Shown: in pieces, positions 1-8,783 of the stretch
How positions within the stretch are numbered: position 1 is the first letter of the stretch
Layout of the letters: every line of letters starts with the position of its first letter
Assembly: GCF_000729995.1 (NCBI RefSeq)
Contig: NZ_JNFG01000214.1
Coordinates: 62,001 to 126,000 of the forward strand
Reading direction: 5' to 3'
DNA: 64,000 bases
Source of the DNA: Caballeronia sordidicola
Lineage (GTDB): Bacteria; Pseudomonadota; Gammaproteobacteria; Burkholderiales; Burkholderiaceae
The notes under the pieces: model-generated
Told to the model about the DNA's origin: nothing
What the model saw: the letters and a program-made list of their open reading frames with translations, nothing else
The model's database searches: none
Program-made: the position numbers and the translations under genes

Positions 1-1
1 G

Positions 2-337
2 TTTCGCGAAGACCTCATGCAAATATGGAAGGGTGCCTGCGCCGTCACCAACCTCGACTGTCGTGAGTTGCTCATCGCGTCGCACATCAAGCCGTGGCAG
101 AATTCGAACGGATACGAAAAGCTCAACGGCTACAACGGGATCCTGCTCTGCGCCAATCTCGACAGGCTCTTTGACACGGGTCTTATCTCGTTCGCAGACG
201 ATGGCGCGATGATCCTCTCGCGGCATCTCACGGATAAGCATCGTGCTGAGCTAGGGATTCCTCGACCGCTGCGTAAAGCCCCTGAGCAGCTCGCGCCGTT
301 CCTCCAATACCATCGCGCTGAGAGATTCCAGCGCTGA
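2..337 (+). CDS. HNH endonuclease, C-terminal part (5' end outside window)
   Basis: The reading frame is open from base 2, so the gene starts upstream of the window and only its last 111 codons are present. The visible part carries an HNH-nuclease core: a His in an 'ASHIKPW' motif, then an Asn in 'NGILL', then 'LDRLFDTG', the pattern of the HNH_2-type family found in many restriction-like or phage-related nucleases. These proteins cut DNA using a divalent metal held by the HNH residues. The gene ends at a TGA at 335-337. Substrate and partner genes cannot be judged because the N-terminal domain is missing. The family call is fairly secure; a role in defence is inference from the surrounding accessory region. 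Confidence 0.75.
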   Translation, partial: FREDLMQIWKGACAVTNLDCRELLIASHIKPWQNSNGYEKLNGYNGILLCANLDRLFDTGLISFADDGAMILSRHLTDKHRAELGIPRPLRKAPEQLAPFLQYHRAERFQR

Positions 338-899
338 CGGGCGCGCGCTGCGCCACGTGCCATATTGGTGTTGAATCTCGATGAAATTTCCCGGGCGGAA
401 AGCACTGAGCGCCCGCACCTCGGTGTTTGCGCATGTAGTGGGCGGCCTCCGGCTCCAACAGGCCTCTGAGCTAACGGTCGATACCCAGGCGTGGCTGATC
501 CTAAGCCATAGATCACATGCCGGCTCGAAGGCGCCGGACGATGGTGGACTATTCTGAGCGCGTTTGCCCGTGTCATCCGGGTTGTGATGTGAGGCCGGCT
601 TGCGATTCATCTGGGCGCTCACGGTGTGCGCGATGCGAACCAGGCCTGCCGTTGCGCCCTGCTGCTCCACGACGCCAAAGAACTCCTTCCGTTTGCGGGC
701 TGGATCGACGAGGATATTGCGCGGATACCGATCGAACCGGTCGGCGGGCAACAGCCTGTCAGGCGTAAGCACCTCGAACGCAGTCCCGATCGCCACGAAC
801 AGGTCGTCATCAGAGATCTCCTCCTCCATCTACGATGTGATCAAGGCAAACACCCCCGAGCATCAAGCCAATCCTCCGGATCCGCGTTCGTGGGGCCTC
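338..899. other. Region without a secure gene; long minus-strand ORF
   Basis: A minus-strand ORF (829 down to 251, 192 codons) has a plausible first 85 residues, beginning MEEEISDDDLF and rich in acidic and aliphatic residues. It then turns Ser/Arg/Pro-rich and runs antisense into the HNH gene, as expected of a decayed gene or chance ORF in GC-rich DNA. Its start faces that of the plus-strand gene at 900, so a divergent pair is possible. I do not recognise the protein. Confidence 0.3.
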
Positions 900-1319
900 A
901 TGACTGAAGGCCCTCGGTGGGTGCTCGAACAGGCGCGATGCGCCCTTACTGGTCCGATAGACGACAATGCCGGGCGGCGCGCAGCCCTAGCAGCGATCGA
1001 CGCCGCGCTTGACCTCCCGGCGCCAGTGTTCGGAGTGCCGGGCGAATGGCTGCGAGCGATGATCGCCTACCTCGAGGAGAGCGTCGAGAAGATCGGCCCG
1101 AACGAAACGCAAGGCAGTATCGAGGCCCTCAAGCTGCTCTACAGCGCGCCTCCTCCAGCGGTCGCCGGCGAATCCCAGACCGCATTTGTGGCGCACGCCA
1201 TGATGCGCTGGCTTCGCGAGAACAAGGCCGCACTCGGCACGGAAGAGAATCATGCGATTGACGCATCACTGCGCCGTTTTCTTGGGACAAACGTCGTTCC
1301 GCCTGCAGGCGCGAGCTAA
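900..1319 (+). CDS. Hypothetical protein, 139 aa
   Basis: Unrecognised protein. The frame opens far upstream, but the stretch before about 837 reads like antisense sequence. From the ATG at 900 the protein is convincing: amphipathic helices, Ala/Leu-rich, with an even spread of charged residues and no membrane segment. A GTG at 837 in the same frame would add 21 residues that also look coding. No catalytic motif is visible. It could be a small regulatory or adaptor protein, or the surviving end of a larger gene. It stands alone: downstream is almost 1 kb without a clear gene. Confidence 0.4.
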   Translation: MTEGPRWVLEQARCALTGPIDDNAGRRAALAAIDAALDLPAPVFGVPGEWLRAMIAYLEESVEKIGPNETQGSIEALKLLYSAPPPAVAGESQTAFVAHAMMRWLRENKAALGTEENHAIDASLRRFLGTNVVPPAGAS

Positions 1320-2317
1320 GAGCATTAACATCGAAGTATGTGGCGGCGCGCGCTCGTCCGATACGAACCCGAGGCGACTGCTGAGCCCCGTCACAGCGGA
1401 ATGTCTGACCGCCCGCCTACGTCGACCTCGTGTAAGCCAAGCGCTCAGCGTGCGCGGCGCTCGACAAAACGACGGATCCCGATATCGGCCGTCGGGTAAG
1501 CGCTCAACGACCCGTCCCTGAAGTCCGAGATTAAACGATACGAGGGCGACGTCATTCACGTTCATCCGACAATACTGTCAGCATTGCTTCGGCTTTCGAC
1601 GAACGGTTGTCTGCAGGCGCTTGGTCGTTTGCCATTTTCTCGCCGTCAGTACCATGCGAGTTGTAGCGTGGCCTGTTCATACGCAAGCGAAACGCCGATA
1701 CATGTAGCGCCCACAAATGTATCGCTAGGCTGTGCGCGTGCACCCGCAATCTTGTTTGGGACTTTTGGCGTGGCCTGGTTTTCAGTGTCTTCGGTGCATG
1801 GCGCTTCGACGCCGAGCACGCAAGCCAGAGCATCCTCGTGTATTGGGGCATCGAAAAGAAGGGCATACAAAAAACGACCTTATGAATAGCAGACTCTGTA
1901 CTACTATCGCCTTGAGCCAAACTGCGCGATTCACAGTTCGAAGTTTTTAACGCTACAGACCTTGCCGATGATTGAAACGGTTCGCTCAACACGAAAAATT
2001 TGCAAGTCTGAAATCGTTCCTCTATGTTTGAATGACAGATATTTCTAATTGCGATATGGCGACTTCATGCGGAAGGACGTCTCATTAGGTTGGCTTACCA
2101 ACTAATTAAACTGAATGATACAACTGACTTTCACGCATTCATCCTTCAAGAGGCCGCGTTCGTCGGGAAAAATGCGCGTTCTTGTCGATTTGATCCGGTG
2201 GGACTAGAGTAAATGAGCTTGCACGAAGGTCTTCAAAGTGGATCCACATATTCGAAAGATTTCACTATGAGGTGCGCGCGGTGGTCGCAGCAGCATAAAC
2301 CGAAGCGGTGGAACCTA
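1320..2317. other. Intergenic stretch, no convincing gene
   Basis: About 1 kb with lower GC, especially 1860-2220. Short minus-strand ORFs (1266-1565 and 1552-1992) have Arg/Ser-rich translations with poor codon use. The most protein-like bit is a 27-codon minus-strand end starting MANDQAPADN near 1632, overlapping a second start at 1565. This may be decayed coding DNA. The AT-rich 2030-2210 part could hold the promoter for the genes that follow. Confidence 0.35.
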
Positions 2318-2710
2318 ATGAATGAGGAATCAAACCTACTCTGCCCAAGCGCTCGATGTGAAGAAGGAGCTCTTCTGCTGGGTGTCGTGCATCGAACGGG
2401 GGTAGGCATTGCTGCTCAGCCTATCAAAATCGACGAGAGCTTTGTTCTACTCGCTCGAAATGGTCGCCGTCCTGACTCCCGCTTTCGCTTTGCCTCGCGT
2501 TGTATTGAGAAGGGTTGCAAAAATTGGAATGGCCGGTGCGCAGTTGCCGATCGAATCTCGGCAGATATGCCATCCGTCCCTGCGTGCGGAATACGGTCTC
2601 AGTGCCGGTGGTTTTCTCAGAACGGTGCGTCTGCGTGTGCGGGCTGCTTAGAGGTTATAACTGATACCGGCTATCCGCTCGACTCGTTAGAAAACCGGGA
2701 GGCAAAATGA
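2318..2710 (+). CDS. Cysteine-rich hypothetical protein, probably metal-binding
   Basis: Unnamed family. From the ATG at 2318 (MNEESNLLC...) the protein has 130 residues with nine Cys arranged as CPxxxC near the start, CIEKGC and a single Cys in the middle, and 'CGIRSQCRWF' followed by CxxC near the end. The 'CRWFxQxGxxAC' block looks like a conserved signature. Such spacing suits a zinc or iron-sulfur site. An upstream ATG at 2213 in the same frame would add 35 residues of poor quality, so the later start is preferred. The next gene starts within its last codons (ATGA overlap), so the two are translationally coupled. Its place upstream of small proteins and a vWA protein suggests one functional module; that link is inference. 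Confidence 0.55.
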   Translation: MNEESNLLCPSARCEEGALLLGVVHRTGVGIAAQPIKIDESFVLLARNGRRPDSRFRFASRCIEKGCKNWNGRCAVADRISADMPSVPACGIRSQCRWFSQNGASACAGCLEVITDTGYPLDSLENREAK

Positions 2711-2958
2711 AAACTGAAGGCTCCACAAAAAGCAGCAATACAAATATTCAAATCATCCTCGACGGCTTAGATTTGACCACGAAGCAGATTGAAACTATAC
2801 GTACGGCAGTTCAAAGAGCTGTTCTATCTGAGCTTGCGACAATTGATAATGGAGAAGAATTGCATATTCGACGGATAACTAAGAAGTCGATCGCTTTAGA
2901 TTTAAAATTACCCACCGGCGAAACTGAAGGAATGGTGATTCGGCAAAAATTGGCATGA
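2707..2958 (+). CDS. Small hypothetical protein, 83 aa
   Basis: Small, well-formed protein with a good ribosome-binding site (GGGAGG just before the ATG) and an ATGA overlap with the upstream Cys-rich gene. It reads as alternating helix and strand ('IQIILDGLDLTTKQIETIRTA', then an acidic loop and strands 'LHIRRITKKS' and 'IALDLKLP'). No Cys, no membrane segment, no catalytic motif. The size and genetic context resemble the small companion proteins encoded with trypsin/vWA/CHAT conflict systems, but I cannot assign it to a named family. Base composition is more AT-rich than the flanking metabolic genes, in keeping with transferred DNA. Confidence 0.55.
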   Translation: MKTEGSTKSSNTNIQIILDGLDLTTKQIETIRTAVQRAVLSELATIDNGEELHIRRITKKSIALDLKLPTGETEGMVIRQKLA

Positions 2959-3338
2959 CACCTTGGCCATTGCCGATGGGTGCACATCCGCCTTGGTGCC
3001 TACGATGCCTAATTAGCAGCCCGAGCGGAATCGCCACTGACACGACAATACTTGAACCTCAGTCGTTCAGAGCTAGTAGGGTCATTGCCAACGACAATCT
3101 GGAGCATGACATTATGGTTACGATATTAGCGTGTTATGCAGGCAGCGGTATTGCTACAGTAGACGGAAAGTCACCAACCGGCGTGACTTGCGTTGGAGGG
3201 ACTCACGATGGTGAGCCTGTCAAAATGGACATTGTGTCGGTGATCGCGAAGCTCCCCCATCAGGAGTTCCAGCGGCTGATCGAGCTTGAACTGGAGGAAG
3301 CCAAGAAAGGGCCAGAAAAGCCCGACAAGGGGACCTGA
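2955..3338 (+). CDS. Hypothetical protein, 127 aa
   Basis: Overlaps the upstream gene by ATGA (2955-2958), so it is probably co-translated. The first 50 residues are Pro/Cys-containing with no obvious fold; an internal ATG at 3114 begins a cleaner stretch, 'MVTILACYAGSG', followed by a Gly/Thr-rich part and a charged C-terminal helix ending in Lys/Glu/Gly. 'ACYAGSG' faintly recalls the Cys motif of caspase-like proteases (ACHSG), but there is no matching His motif and the protein is far too short, so I do not call it a protease. Function unknown. Confidence 0.4.
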   Translation: MTPWPLPMGAHPPWCLRCLISSPSGIATDTTILEPQSFRASRVIANDNLEHDIMVTILACYAGSGIATVDGKSPTGVTCVGGTHDGEPVKMDIVSVIAKLPHQEFQRLIELELEEAKKGPEKPDKGT

Positions 3339-4058
3339 TGTTTCTTTTGCCTATGTCGATCGCTAATTGTTCTTTTACCCATGTCGTTGCTTTGCCCGTA
3401 CCGCCTAATCCGATCGCCGTTTCTAGTAATGGGTTTAGCGGTGATGCGTTGCACCCGGTAGTGGGTGACTCAAGCGCGACATGGGCTGTTGGTGCTTAAT
3501 TAATAAAAGCTTATTGAACATTCAATAACTCGCGCGAGTGGCCCAATTCGCCAAGACTCCCAGGGGTCTAGACGGGGCTTTAAGAAAGAGTCGCTGATCG
3601 CACGTTCGCGTTCGTGTTGCCTACGAGTTTTGGCGAGAAAGGCCTATTCCCGGGCGGTAAAAGGTGGTTGCATCAACATCGCTCGTTGACTATGTTTGGA
3701 TAGAAAGCGCATTTGCACAAGAATAAAATTTCGGTGCATGTACTACGCGCATTATCGGGCGATTTTGAGCACGAGAGTCGTGCTGATAGAGGGTTAGCCG
3801 TTATTATGCCGCCACGTTTGACCGGACACGGTAGAACTTCGATTCACATCGCGCGCATAGGGTTGGTTACTGTATCTAACATTTCTCCGATCGGCAGCCG
3901 GGTAATTTCCACAAAAACCGGAACGGTACGGACTACGTACGGAACCAGTAATAAATAACGCTGCCCTGACCGAGGTGCGCTGCGGACCTCCCCTAGTGAC
4001 ACAGAATGGTTTTACGGCCTGGGCCGTAACCTTTTAAGCAGCTGCAGGAGGTCGAGCC
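3339..4058. other. Intergenic stretch before the vWA gene
   Basis: AT-richer than its surroundings. A TTG-started 81-codon ORF (3713-3958) has an ordinary composition but no RBS or recognisable motif, so it is not called. A terminator-like hairpin lies at 4012-4029. The last 15 bases hold the strong RBS (AGGAGG) for the vWA gene. Confidence 0.4.
4012..4029 (+). terminator. Terminator-like hairpin
   Basis: Perfect 7-bp stem (TTACGGC / GCCGTAA) with a 4-base loop, followed by CCTTTT. It could end transcription of the small-gene run before the vWA gene. The T-run is short, so strength is uncertain. Confidence 0.4.
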
Positions 4059-7000
4059 ATGTCTCTCGTCATCGTCGCCGGCAGCCAGGATGCCCCCGAA
4101 TTTGCAGTTATCGACTTCTCGGTGCCGGGGAGCCCGGTCAACGTCCTGACCGCACCGCCGTTCACAGCCGGCTGTGTGGTGGATTGCGACGGTACGCTGG
4201 CGGTCGTGGGAGACTTTAACGGTGGTGAGGTGGCGATCTACGACATCTCCAATCCTGCAGTGCCCGCGCTGCTGGGCACCGTGAGCACCCCTGTCTCCCG
4301 CTTAGCCACGATTTCCATTGACGGCACACACGTGCTGGTGGGCGACGGAAGCGGGGATGGGTTGGTGTTGGTGGATGTGTCCAACCCGTCCGCGCCGTTG
4401 GTGGTGTCTACGATTAATACCGGTCTTTCAAGCATCTCAGCAGTCGCGTTGAAAGGAGCCTACGCTGTCGCAACAGGAGTGTATGCCCTGACATTTGTGG
4501 TCGTTGATTACACGAACCCGTCTCATCCAACGCAGGTTCAGTTCGTTCCAGGAACTGCCGGCGTTCACTTCGGCAATTCCCCGACCTGCGATCTTGACGG
4601 AACGCACGCAGCGCTTGCAGATTCCGGCAGCGGAAATGTCTATCTTTTCGATATTTCAGGTGGCACGCCTAGCCTGCTCGGCCAATATGCGTCCACACAA
4701 TCTGGCATTTCTTCGCTTTCGATCAGTGGCAATTTCGTGGCCGCCGCCTCTACCAACGACTTCACGATGTCGCTGATCGACTTCACGAATCCCGGTAGCC
4801 CAAGTGGCGCAGACACCGCGACGAAGCTAGGGGGCGGCGCAATAGTGAGGCTTTCTGGCAGCAATGTTGCGGCTGGCGCCACCAACGGTGTCGATGTGAC
4901 TCTGTTCGCCAGAGTTGGCATCACCGCGACCGCACAGGGCATCGACGACACCACGATCGGCCCGCTGGGCACGTTCGGTATGACGAGCTTCATCCCGGCG
5001 ACGCCGGTCGCGACGGTAGCCGTTTCTCCGAGCAGCCTCGCCTTTGGCCCGGTTCTCGTGCTGAAACCCTCGGAGCCTCAGTCGCTGACTGTGAAGAACA
5101 TGGGCACCGAACCGCTGCACGTGACGGTCGCGCAACCAGCCGCTAACGAGTACCACGTCTCACCCTCCGGCAACCTGCAGGACATCGCGCCGAACCACAG
5201 CACTGTCTTGCATGTAACGTTCACCCCTTCCGCGGTCCAGTCCTATCCATCAGAACTGAATCTGACGACCAACGACCCGACCAAGGCGTTCTTGTCGATT
5301 CCTTTGAGCGGCAGCGGCGGGTATCCGCACGCGGTCGTGCCCGGTCCGCTTGCCTTTGGCGATGTTGCGGTGTGCCTGTCGCACACACTGGGTGCGACCA
5401 TCGGCAACACCGGGCCGGTGAGCCTCCATATGTCATCGATCGTCGCCACGGGTCCCGGATTTGGCGCCTCGCCTGGATTGTTGACAGTACCAGCGGGCGG
5501 CAATGCGTCGATCCACGTGACATTCAACCCAGCGATGGTAGGCGCGCTGAACGGCAGTCTGGGTTTCAAAACAGACGATCCGACTACCCCGAATGCCGGC
5601 GTGGCGCTGAGCGGAACGGGCACACCAGAGCCACCGCCGGCGATCTCCGTCACGCCTGTGGCGATCGATTTCGGCGCCGTACCGCTGCAGTACTACGCCG
5701 GGATCGCGGTGACAGTTGCGAACACCGGACCTTGCGAAGATCTCGATGTCACGCTCACCGTTTCTGGCGCGGCCTTCGTGCTTAAGGCAGGCGATCTGAC
5801 GACCCTAACCCCCGGCAATTTGCCGATCACCGACACGGTCAGCGCGAGCACATCAAACACCTACACGGTCGTGTTTGTACCAGTGTCGACCGGCACTGCG
5901 TCGGGCACGCTGACGATCGTGAGCAACGACCCTGCGCATCCCTCGGTCAAGGTGGCACTCACCGGGATCGGGGTGACGGCGTCACCGGCGGCGATCCAAC
6001 TGATTCTTGACCGCTCAGGCAGTATGGCGACCACGATCACCGGCGGAACTCGGATGACAGCGTTGCAAAGTGCGGTGAGCATGTTCGCCGAACTCGTCAT
6101 TCCAGGGACCGGCTTCAGTATGGGATCGGTGCAGTTCGATACCACGGACGCCATCCTGACGCCATTGGCGAATTTCGACGCGACCCAGCAGAGCGCCATC
6201 ATTGCCGGCGCCAACGCGCTGTCACCACGCTTCTTTACGTGCATCGGTGGTGGATTGCAACTCGGGCAGACCGGCCTCGCGGCGTCGGCCGAGCCGCGCA
6301 AGGTGGCAATCGTATTTACGGACGGCTACGAGAACACGGATCCAATGATCGCTACAGTCGAACCCGGCGTTATCAGCGCGGGCATCGAAGTTTACGCGGT
6401 CGGGCTGGGCGATCCCGCGTACCTGTCGGTCGCGGCACTCAACCAGCTCGCCGCGAGTTCAAACGGAAAGTTCTTTCAGACGACAGACCCACTCGTCTTG
6501 CGAAAGCAGTTCGTGGAAATCCTCGCTGATGCTTTCCGGCAAAACCTGGCCGCTGACCCGATCCTCGATCTGCAACAAGGCGTCTCGGTCACGGTTCCGG
6601 TCAACATTACAACGTGCGAGTCGCGCATCAGCTTCGTGCTGCTTTGGGAAGATCCTTCTGCGCAGGTTCAGTTCTCCGTGCGCGCACCCGACGGCACAGT
6701 ATTCAGTAGCGCGTCCGCTGCTGCCAATCGGCTGGTCCGGTACGTCGAGCGCCCCGGTTACCGCTTTCTTCAGATTGCTCTGCCGCCGGGGCCTAACCAC
6801 GCGATCGGACCGCGACAGCTCGGCGAGTGGCGCATGTTGATTGACCCCGTGTTTGTCGCTGGCGGGAGCACCCGGGCGGCGACAAGCGTGTTAGTCGAGG
6901 GTGAACTGCAAATCGAAGCCACTATCACCGCGACGACCGTTGGCGCGCCGATGTCGGTGATTGCTCAGGTGACCCATGCAGGTGTGGTGCTCGGCGACGC

Positions 7001-7337
7001 CAAAGTAACGCTGAAGCTCACCTCGCCGCTGACATCGCTAGCGAGCCTGTCGACGCCGATCGTGCGTCAGCGCGCGGCAGCGGCGGACACGCATCTCATT
7101 CCGCCGAATCTACAGATCCTAACCAAGACGCATACCTCACAGCACCAGGCGCAGTTCGAAAGAAGGGCTTATTTCGCGACGCTGCCAGTGCCGGAGATCG
7201 ACGGCGTCTACACCGTCGAAGTTTCGGCGACCGGCCAGGCCTGCGGTGGCGCGTTCGAGCGCTACTGGTCCGGTTCGACTCTGGTCGCGCCACGCGACAG
7301 GCGCCCGCCAAGGGGAGGCAACGATCGCAAAAGCTGA
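4059..7337 (+). CDS. Large propeller-ASH-von Willebrand A protein, 1092 aa
   Basis: Multi-domain surface or scaffold-type protein. Residues 1-300 are LVIVD-type beta-propeller repeats (recurring 'VDVSNPS.P', 'YDISNPAVP', 'LFDIS'). About 317-640 are three ASPM/SPD-2/Hydin-like beta-sandwich repeats, each with an 'xxxxFGxV' start and 'NTGP'-type turn. About 645-830 is a von Willebrand A domain with the MIDAS motif D651-R-S-G-S ('LILDRSGSM') that binds a divalent metal. A 260-residue beta-rich C-terminal region follows. No signal peptide or membrane segment is visible, so it may be cytoplasmic. The start has an excellent RBS (GCAGGAGG). vWA proteins act as adaptors in ternary conflict systems and as substrate-binding partners of ATPases; no ATPase sits next to this one. 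Domain calls are secure; role is inference. Confidence 0.85.
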   Translation: MSLVIVAGSQDAPEFAVIDFSVPGSPVNVLTAPPFTAGCVVDCDGTLAVVGDFNGGEVAIYDISNPAVPALLGTVSTPVSRLATISIDGTHVLVGDGSGDGLVLVDVSNPSAPLVVSTINTGLSSISAVALKGAYAVATGVYALTFVVVDYTNPSHPTQVQFVPGTAGVHFGNSPTCDLDGTHAALADSGSGNVYLFDISGGTPSLLGQYASTQSGISSLSISGNFVAAASTNDFTMSLIDFTNPGSPSGADTATKLGGGAIVRLSGSNVAAGATNGVDVTLFARVGITATAQGIDDTTIGPLGTFGMTSFIPATPVATVAVSPSSLAFGPVLVLKPSEPQSLTVKNMGTEPLHVTVAQPAANEYHVSPSGNLQDIAPNHSTVLHVTFTPSAVQSYPSELNLTTNDPTKAFLSIPLSGSGGYPHAVVPGPLAFGDVAVCLSHTLGATIGNTGPVSLHMSSIVATGPGFGASPGLLTVPAGGNASIHVTFNPAMVGALNGSLGFKTDDPTTPNAGVALSGTGTPEPPPAISVTPVAIDFGAVPLQYYAGIAVTVANTGPCEDLDVTLTVSGAAFVLKAGDLTTLTPGNLPITDTVSASTSNTYTVVFVPVSTGTASGTLTIVSNDPAHPSVKVALTGIGVTASPAAIQLILDRSGSMATTITGGTRMTALQSAVSMFAELVIPGTGFSMGSVQFDTTDAILTPLANFDATQQSAIIAGANALSPRFFTCIGGGLQLGQTGLAASAEPRKVAIVFTDGYENTDPMIATVEPGVISAGIEVYAVGLGDPAYLSVAALNQLAASSNGKFFQTTDPLVLRKQFVEILADAFRQNLAADPILDLQQGVSVTVPVNITTCESRISFVLLWEDPSAQVQFSVRAPDGTVFSSASAAANRLVRYVERPGYRFLQIALPPGPNHAIGPRQLGEWRMLIDPVFVAGGSTRAATSVLVEGELQIEATITATTVGAPMSVIAQVTHAGVVLGDAKVTLKLTSPLTSLASLSTPIVRQRAAAADTHLIPPNLQILTKTHTSQHQAQFERRAYFATLPVPEIDGVYTVEVSATGQACGGAFERYWSGSTLVAPRDRRPPRGGNDRKS

Positions 7338-7987
7338 AGTGACAATGTCGGCGGCGCTCCTGCTCTTACCACTTCAGCAAGCCAATCACTGCAAAATCGA
7401 AAGCGAAGGTCGAAACGCCCCGGCAGTGACGCCAGGGCACTTGAGCGGCCCTGGGCAACGAGGCAACGTAGCGCGGAATTGTATGAGCGGGCGTGGATGC
7501 TATATTTACTCTCGTATCCCAACCGCGGAACGGTCGCCGAACTGTTTCCCGATATCGATATCGCCCACTCCGAAGACTTTTCTCACCCGGCCTGAGGGCT
7601 GTGCTCCAGGAGAACCGCATGATGCCGAAGCCTGCCAGTTGCTTGCACACCGACCGCCTTTGCGGGTACCTCCTTGGCCGGAAGAACGTCCCGTTCCGCG
7701 CGCTCAAGACTGGCCAGACGTTTGTGCTCGCGAGAGGCAGATTGTGTGAACTCGTCGCTCGAGAAGACGCGACGACCGCTTTCACGCCCTACCGGCTCGG
7801 GTTCGGAATGTTCGCAGAGTAAACCGTCTCGGTGCGGCGCGCATGGTTCGGAAGGCTAGCGGAGCGTGCCGCGTACGCAGCGCTGGCGCTGCGGGCGGCG
7901 CGCTAGCCGTTAACCCATGCCCGCCTCGACGCCGCTCGTGCCACCGGTTGAGAATGCATTCTTGTGAATCCACATCGCCAGATCAGC
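7338..7987. other. Intergenic stretch, no convincing gene
   Basis: Several overlapping ORFs on both strands (for example 7246-7749 plus and 7366-7785 minus) have Arg/Pro/Ser-rich translations and no consistent codon bias. I see no coding gene, repeat or RNA here. Confidence 0.35.
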
Positions 7988-8041
7988 TAACGCCCGAACC
8001 TGAACCACGACACCGCCGCCACGCAAGCGGCCGCCGAAAAA

Positions 8042-8290
8042 GTGGCCCTAATTTCCCGCGAGTTCCCCAACTTCAATGTCCTTGAAGAGAGAAGTGCTGA
8101 TGCGTGGCTCTCTGCGGTTCGATCCGGAGCAAGGTTCGACAACCCCTTCATAATGTCGAGGGGCCTCGCTGCGCTCGATGCGCTGGTGGATGTTTCAAGG
8201 TTCCGGCATCCTGCCGCTGTACAGCAGGCTGCGGTCGCAGCACGCGAGGAGGCGCTAACCGTTATCACCGCGTGGCGCTCTCGAAGATGA
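8042..8290 (+). CDS. Small hypothetical protein or gene remnant
   Basis: A GTG-started 82-codon ORF. Its frame is open and protein-like back to a TAA at 7988, with no better start codon. The sequence is helical (EFPNFNVLEERSADAWLSAV...), ends with an Ala/Arg-rich helix, and has codon use like real genes of the region. No motif is recognised. It lacks an RBS, so it may be the surviving end of a larger gene. It is convergent with the small minus-strand gene at 8411. Confidence 0.35.
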   Translation: MALISREFPNFNVLEERSADAWLSAVRSGARFDNPFIMSRGLAALDALVDVSRFRHPAAVQQAAVAAREEALTVITAWRSRR

Positions 8291-8410
8291 ACGCCTCCAC
8301 TGACGTTCGCTTGTGCTTTGATCGTCCGCGAAACGCTCAACACGGTTACATCTCTACCTTTCGGACAATCCAAGCATTGGAATGAGGCACAACAGCGCGA
8401 TCAAGGAAGC

Positions 8411-8758
8411 TTATTCCGTCTCTTCCTCTGCCTGACTCCAGTTTGCAGTGGTGTATTGGCTGAGGCGCTCGCCGATAATCGCCACTGTCCCCCTTGGGTC
8501 TTTTGTAACGCCGGGCGACAGACCTAACATCTGGCACAAAACGACGTCCTTCTTGCCAGTCTCGTCATCGTCATATAACAGGTCGATACCACCCTCGTCC
8601 CAGCGATAGTGACCATCACCTGGAAAGCCCGGCTTACCACCGAGCGTGTCTTCAAGCTTACTCCACGTTCCGCTCATTGATCCCCCGTCCAATCGTATCC
8701 TGACTTTCAGGGTGGACGACACTGTGTCGAAGTCGTTAAGTGTGAGATACAAGTACAT
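8411..8758 (-). CDS. Hypothetical protein, 115 aa, downstream of MACPF-like gene
   Basis: The frame extends further upstream, but the ATG at 8758 is preceded by a good RBS (GGAGAG) and begins the first protein-like sequence (MYLYLTLNDFDTV...), so I use it. The protein is acidic (pairs and runs of Asp/Glu, e.g. 'LLYDDDE'), beta-rich at the start, with no signal peptide or membrane segment. It follows the MACPF-like lipoprotein gene by only 25 bases on the same strand and must share its transcript. Possible roles are a chaperone, an immunity-type partner or a regulator of the pore-former; none is shown by the sequence. The family is not recognised. Confidence 0.65.
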   Translation of the reverse strand: MYLYLTLNDFDTVSSTLKVRIRLDGGSMSGTWSKLEDTLGGKPGFPGDGHYRWDEGGIDLLYDDDETGKKDVVLCQMLGLSPGVTKDPRGTVAIIGERLSQYTTANWSQAEEETE

Positions 8759-8783
8759 CGCTTCTCTCCACGAATTGAGGCGA

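Noticed and set aside
2955..3338. Caspase-like Cys motif 'ACYAGSG' in a small protein
   Set aside because: No His motif, protein too short for a caspase fold; probably chance resemblance.
3713..3958. 81-codon TTG-started ORF
   Set aside because: No RBS, no motif and a weak start; not enough to call a gene.
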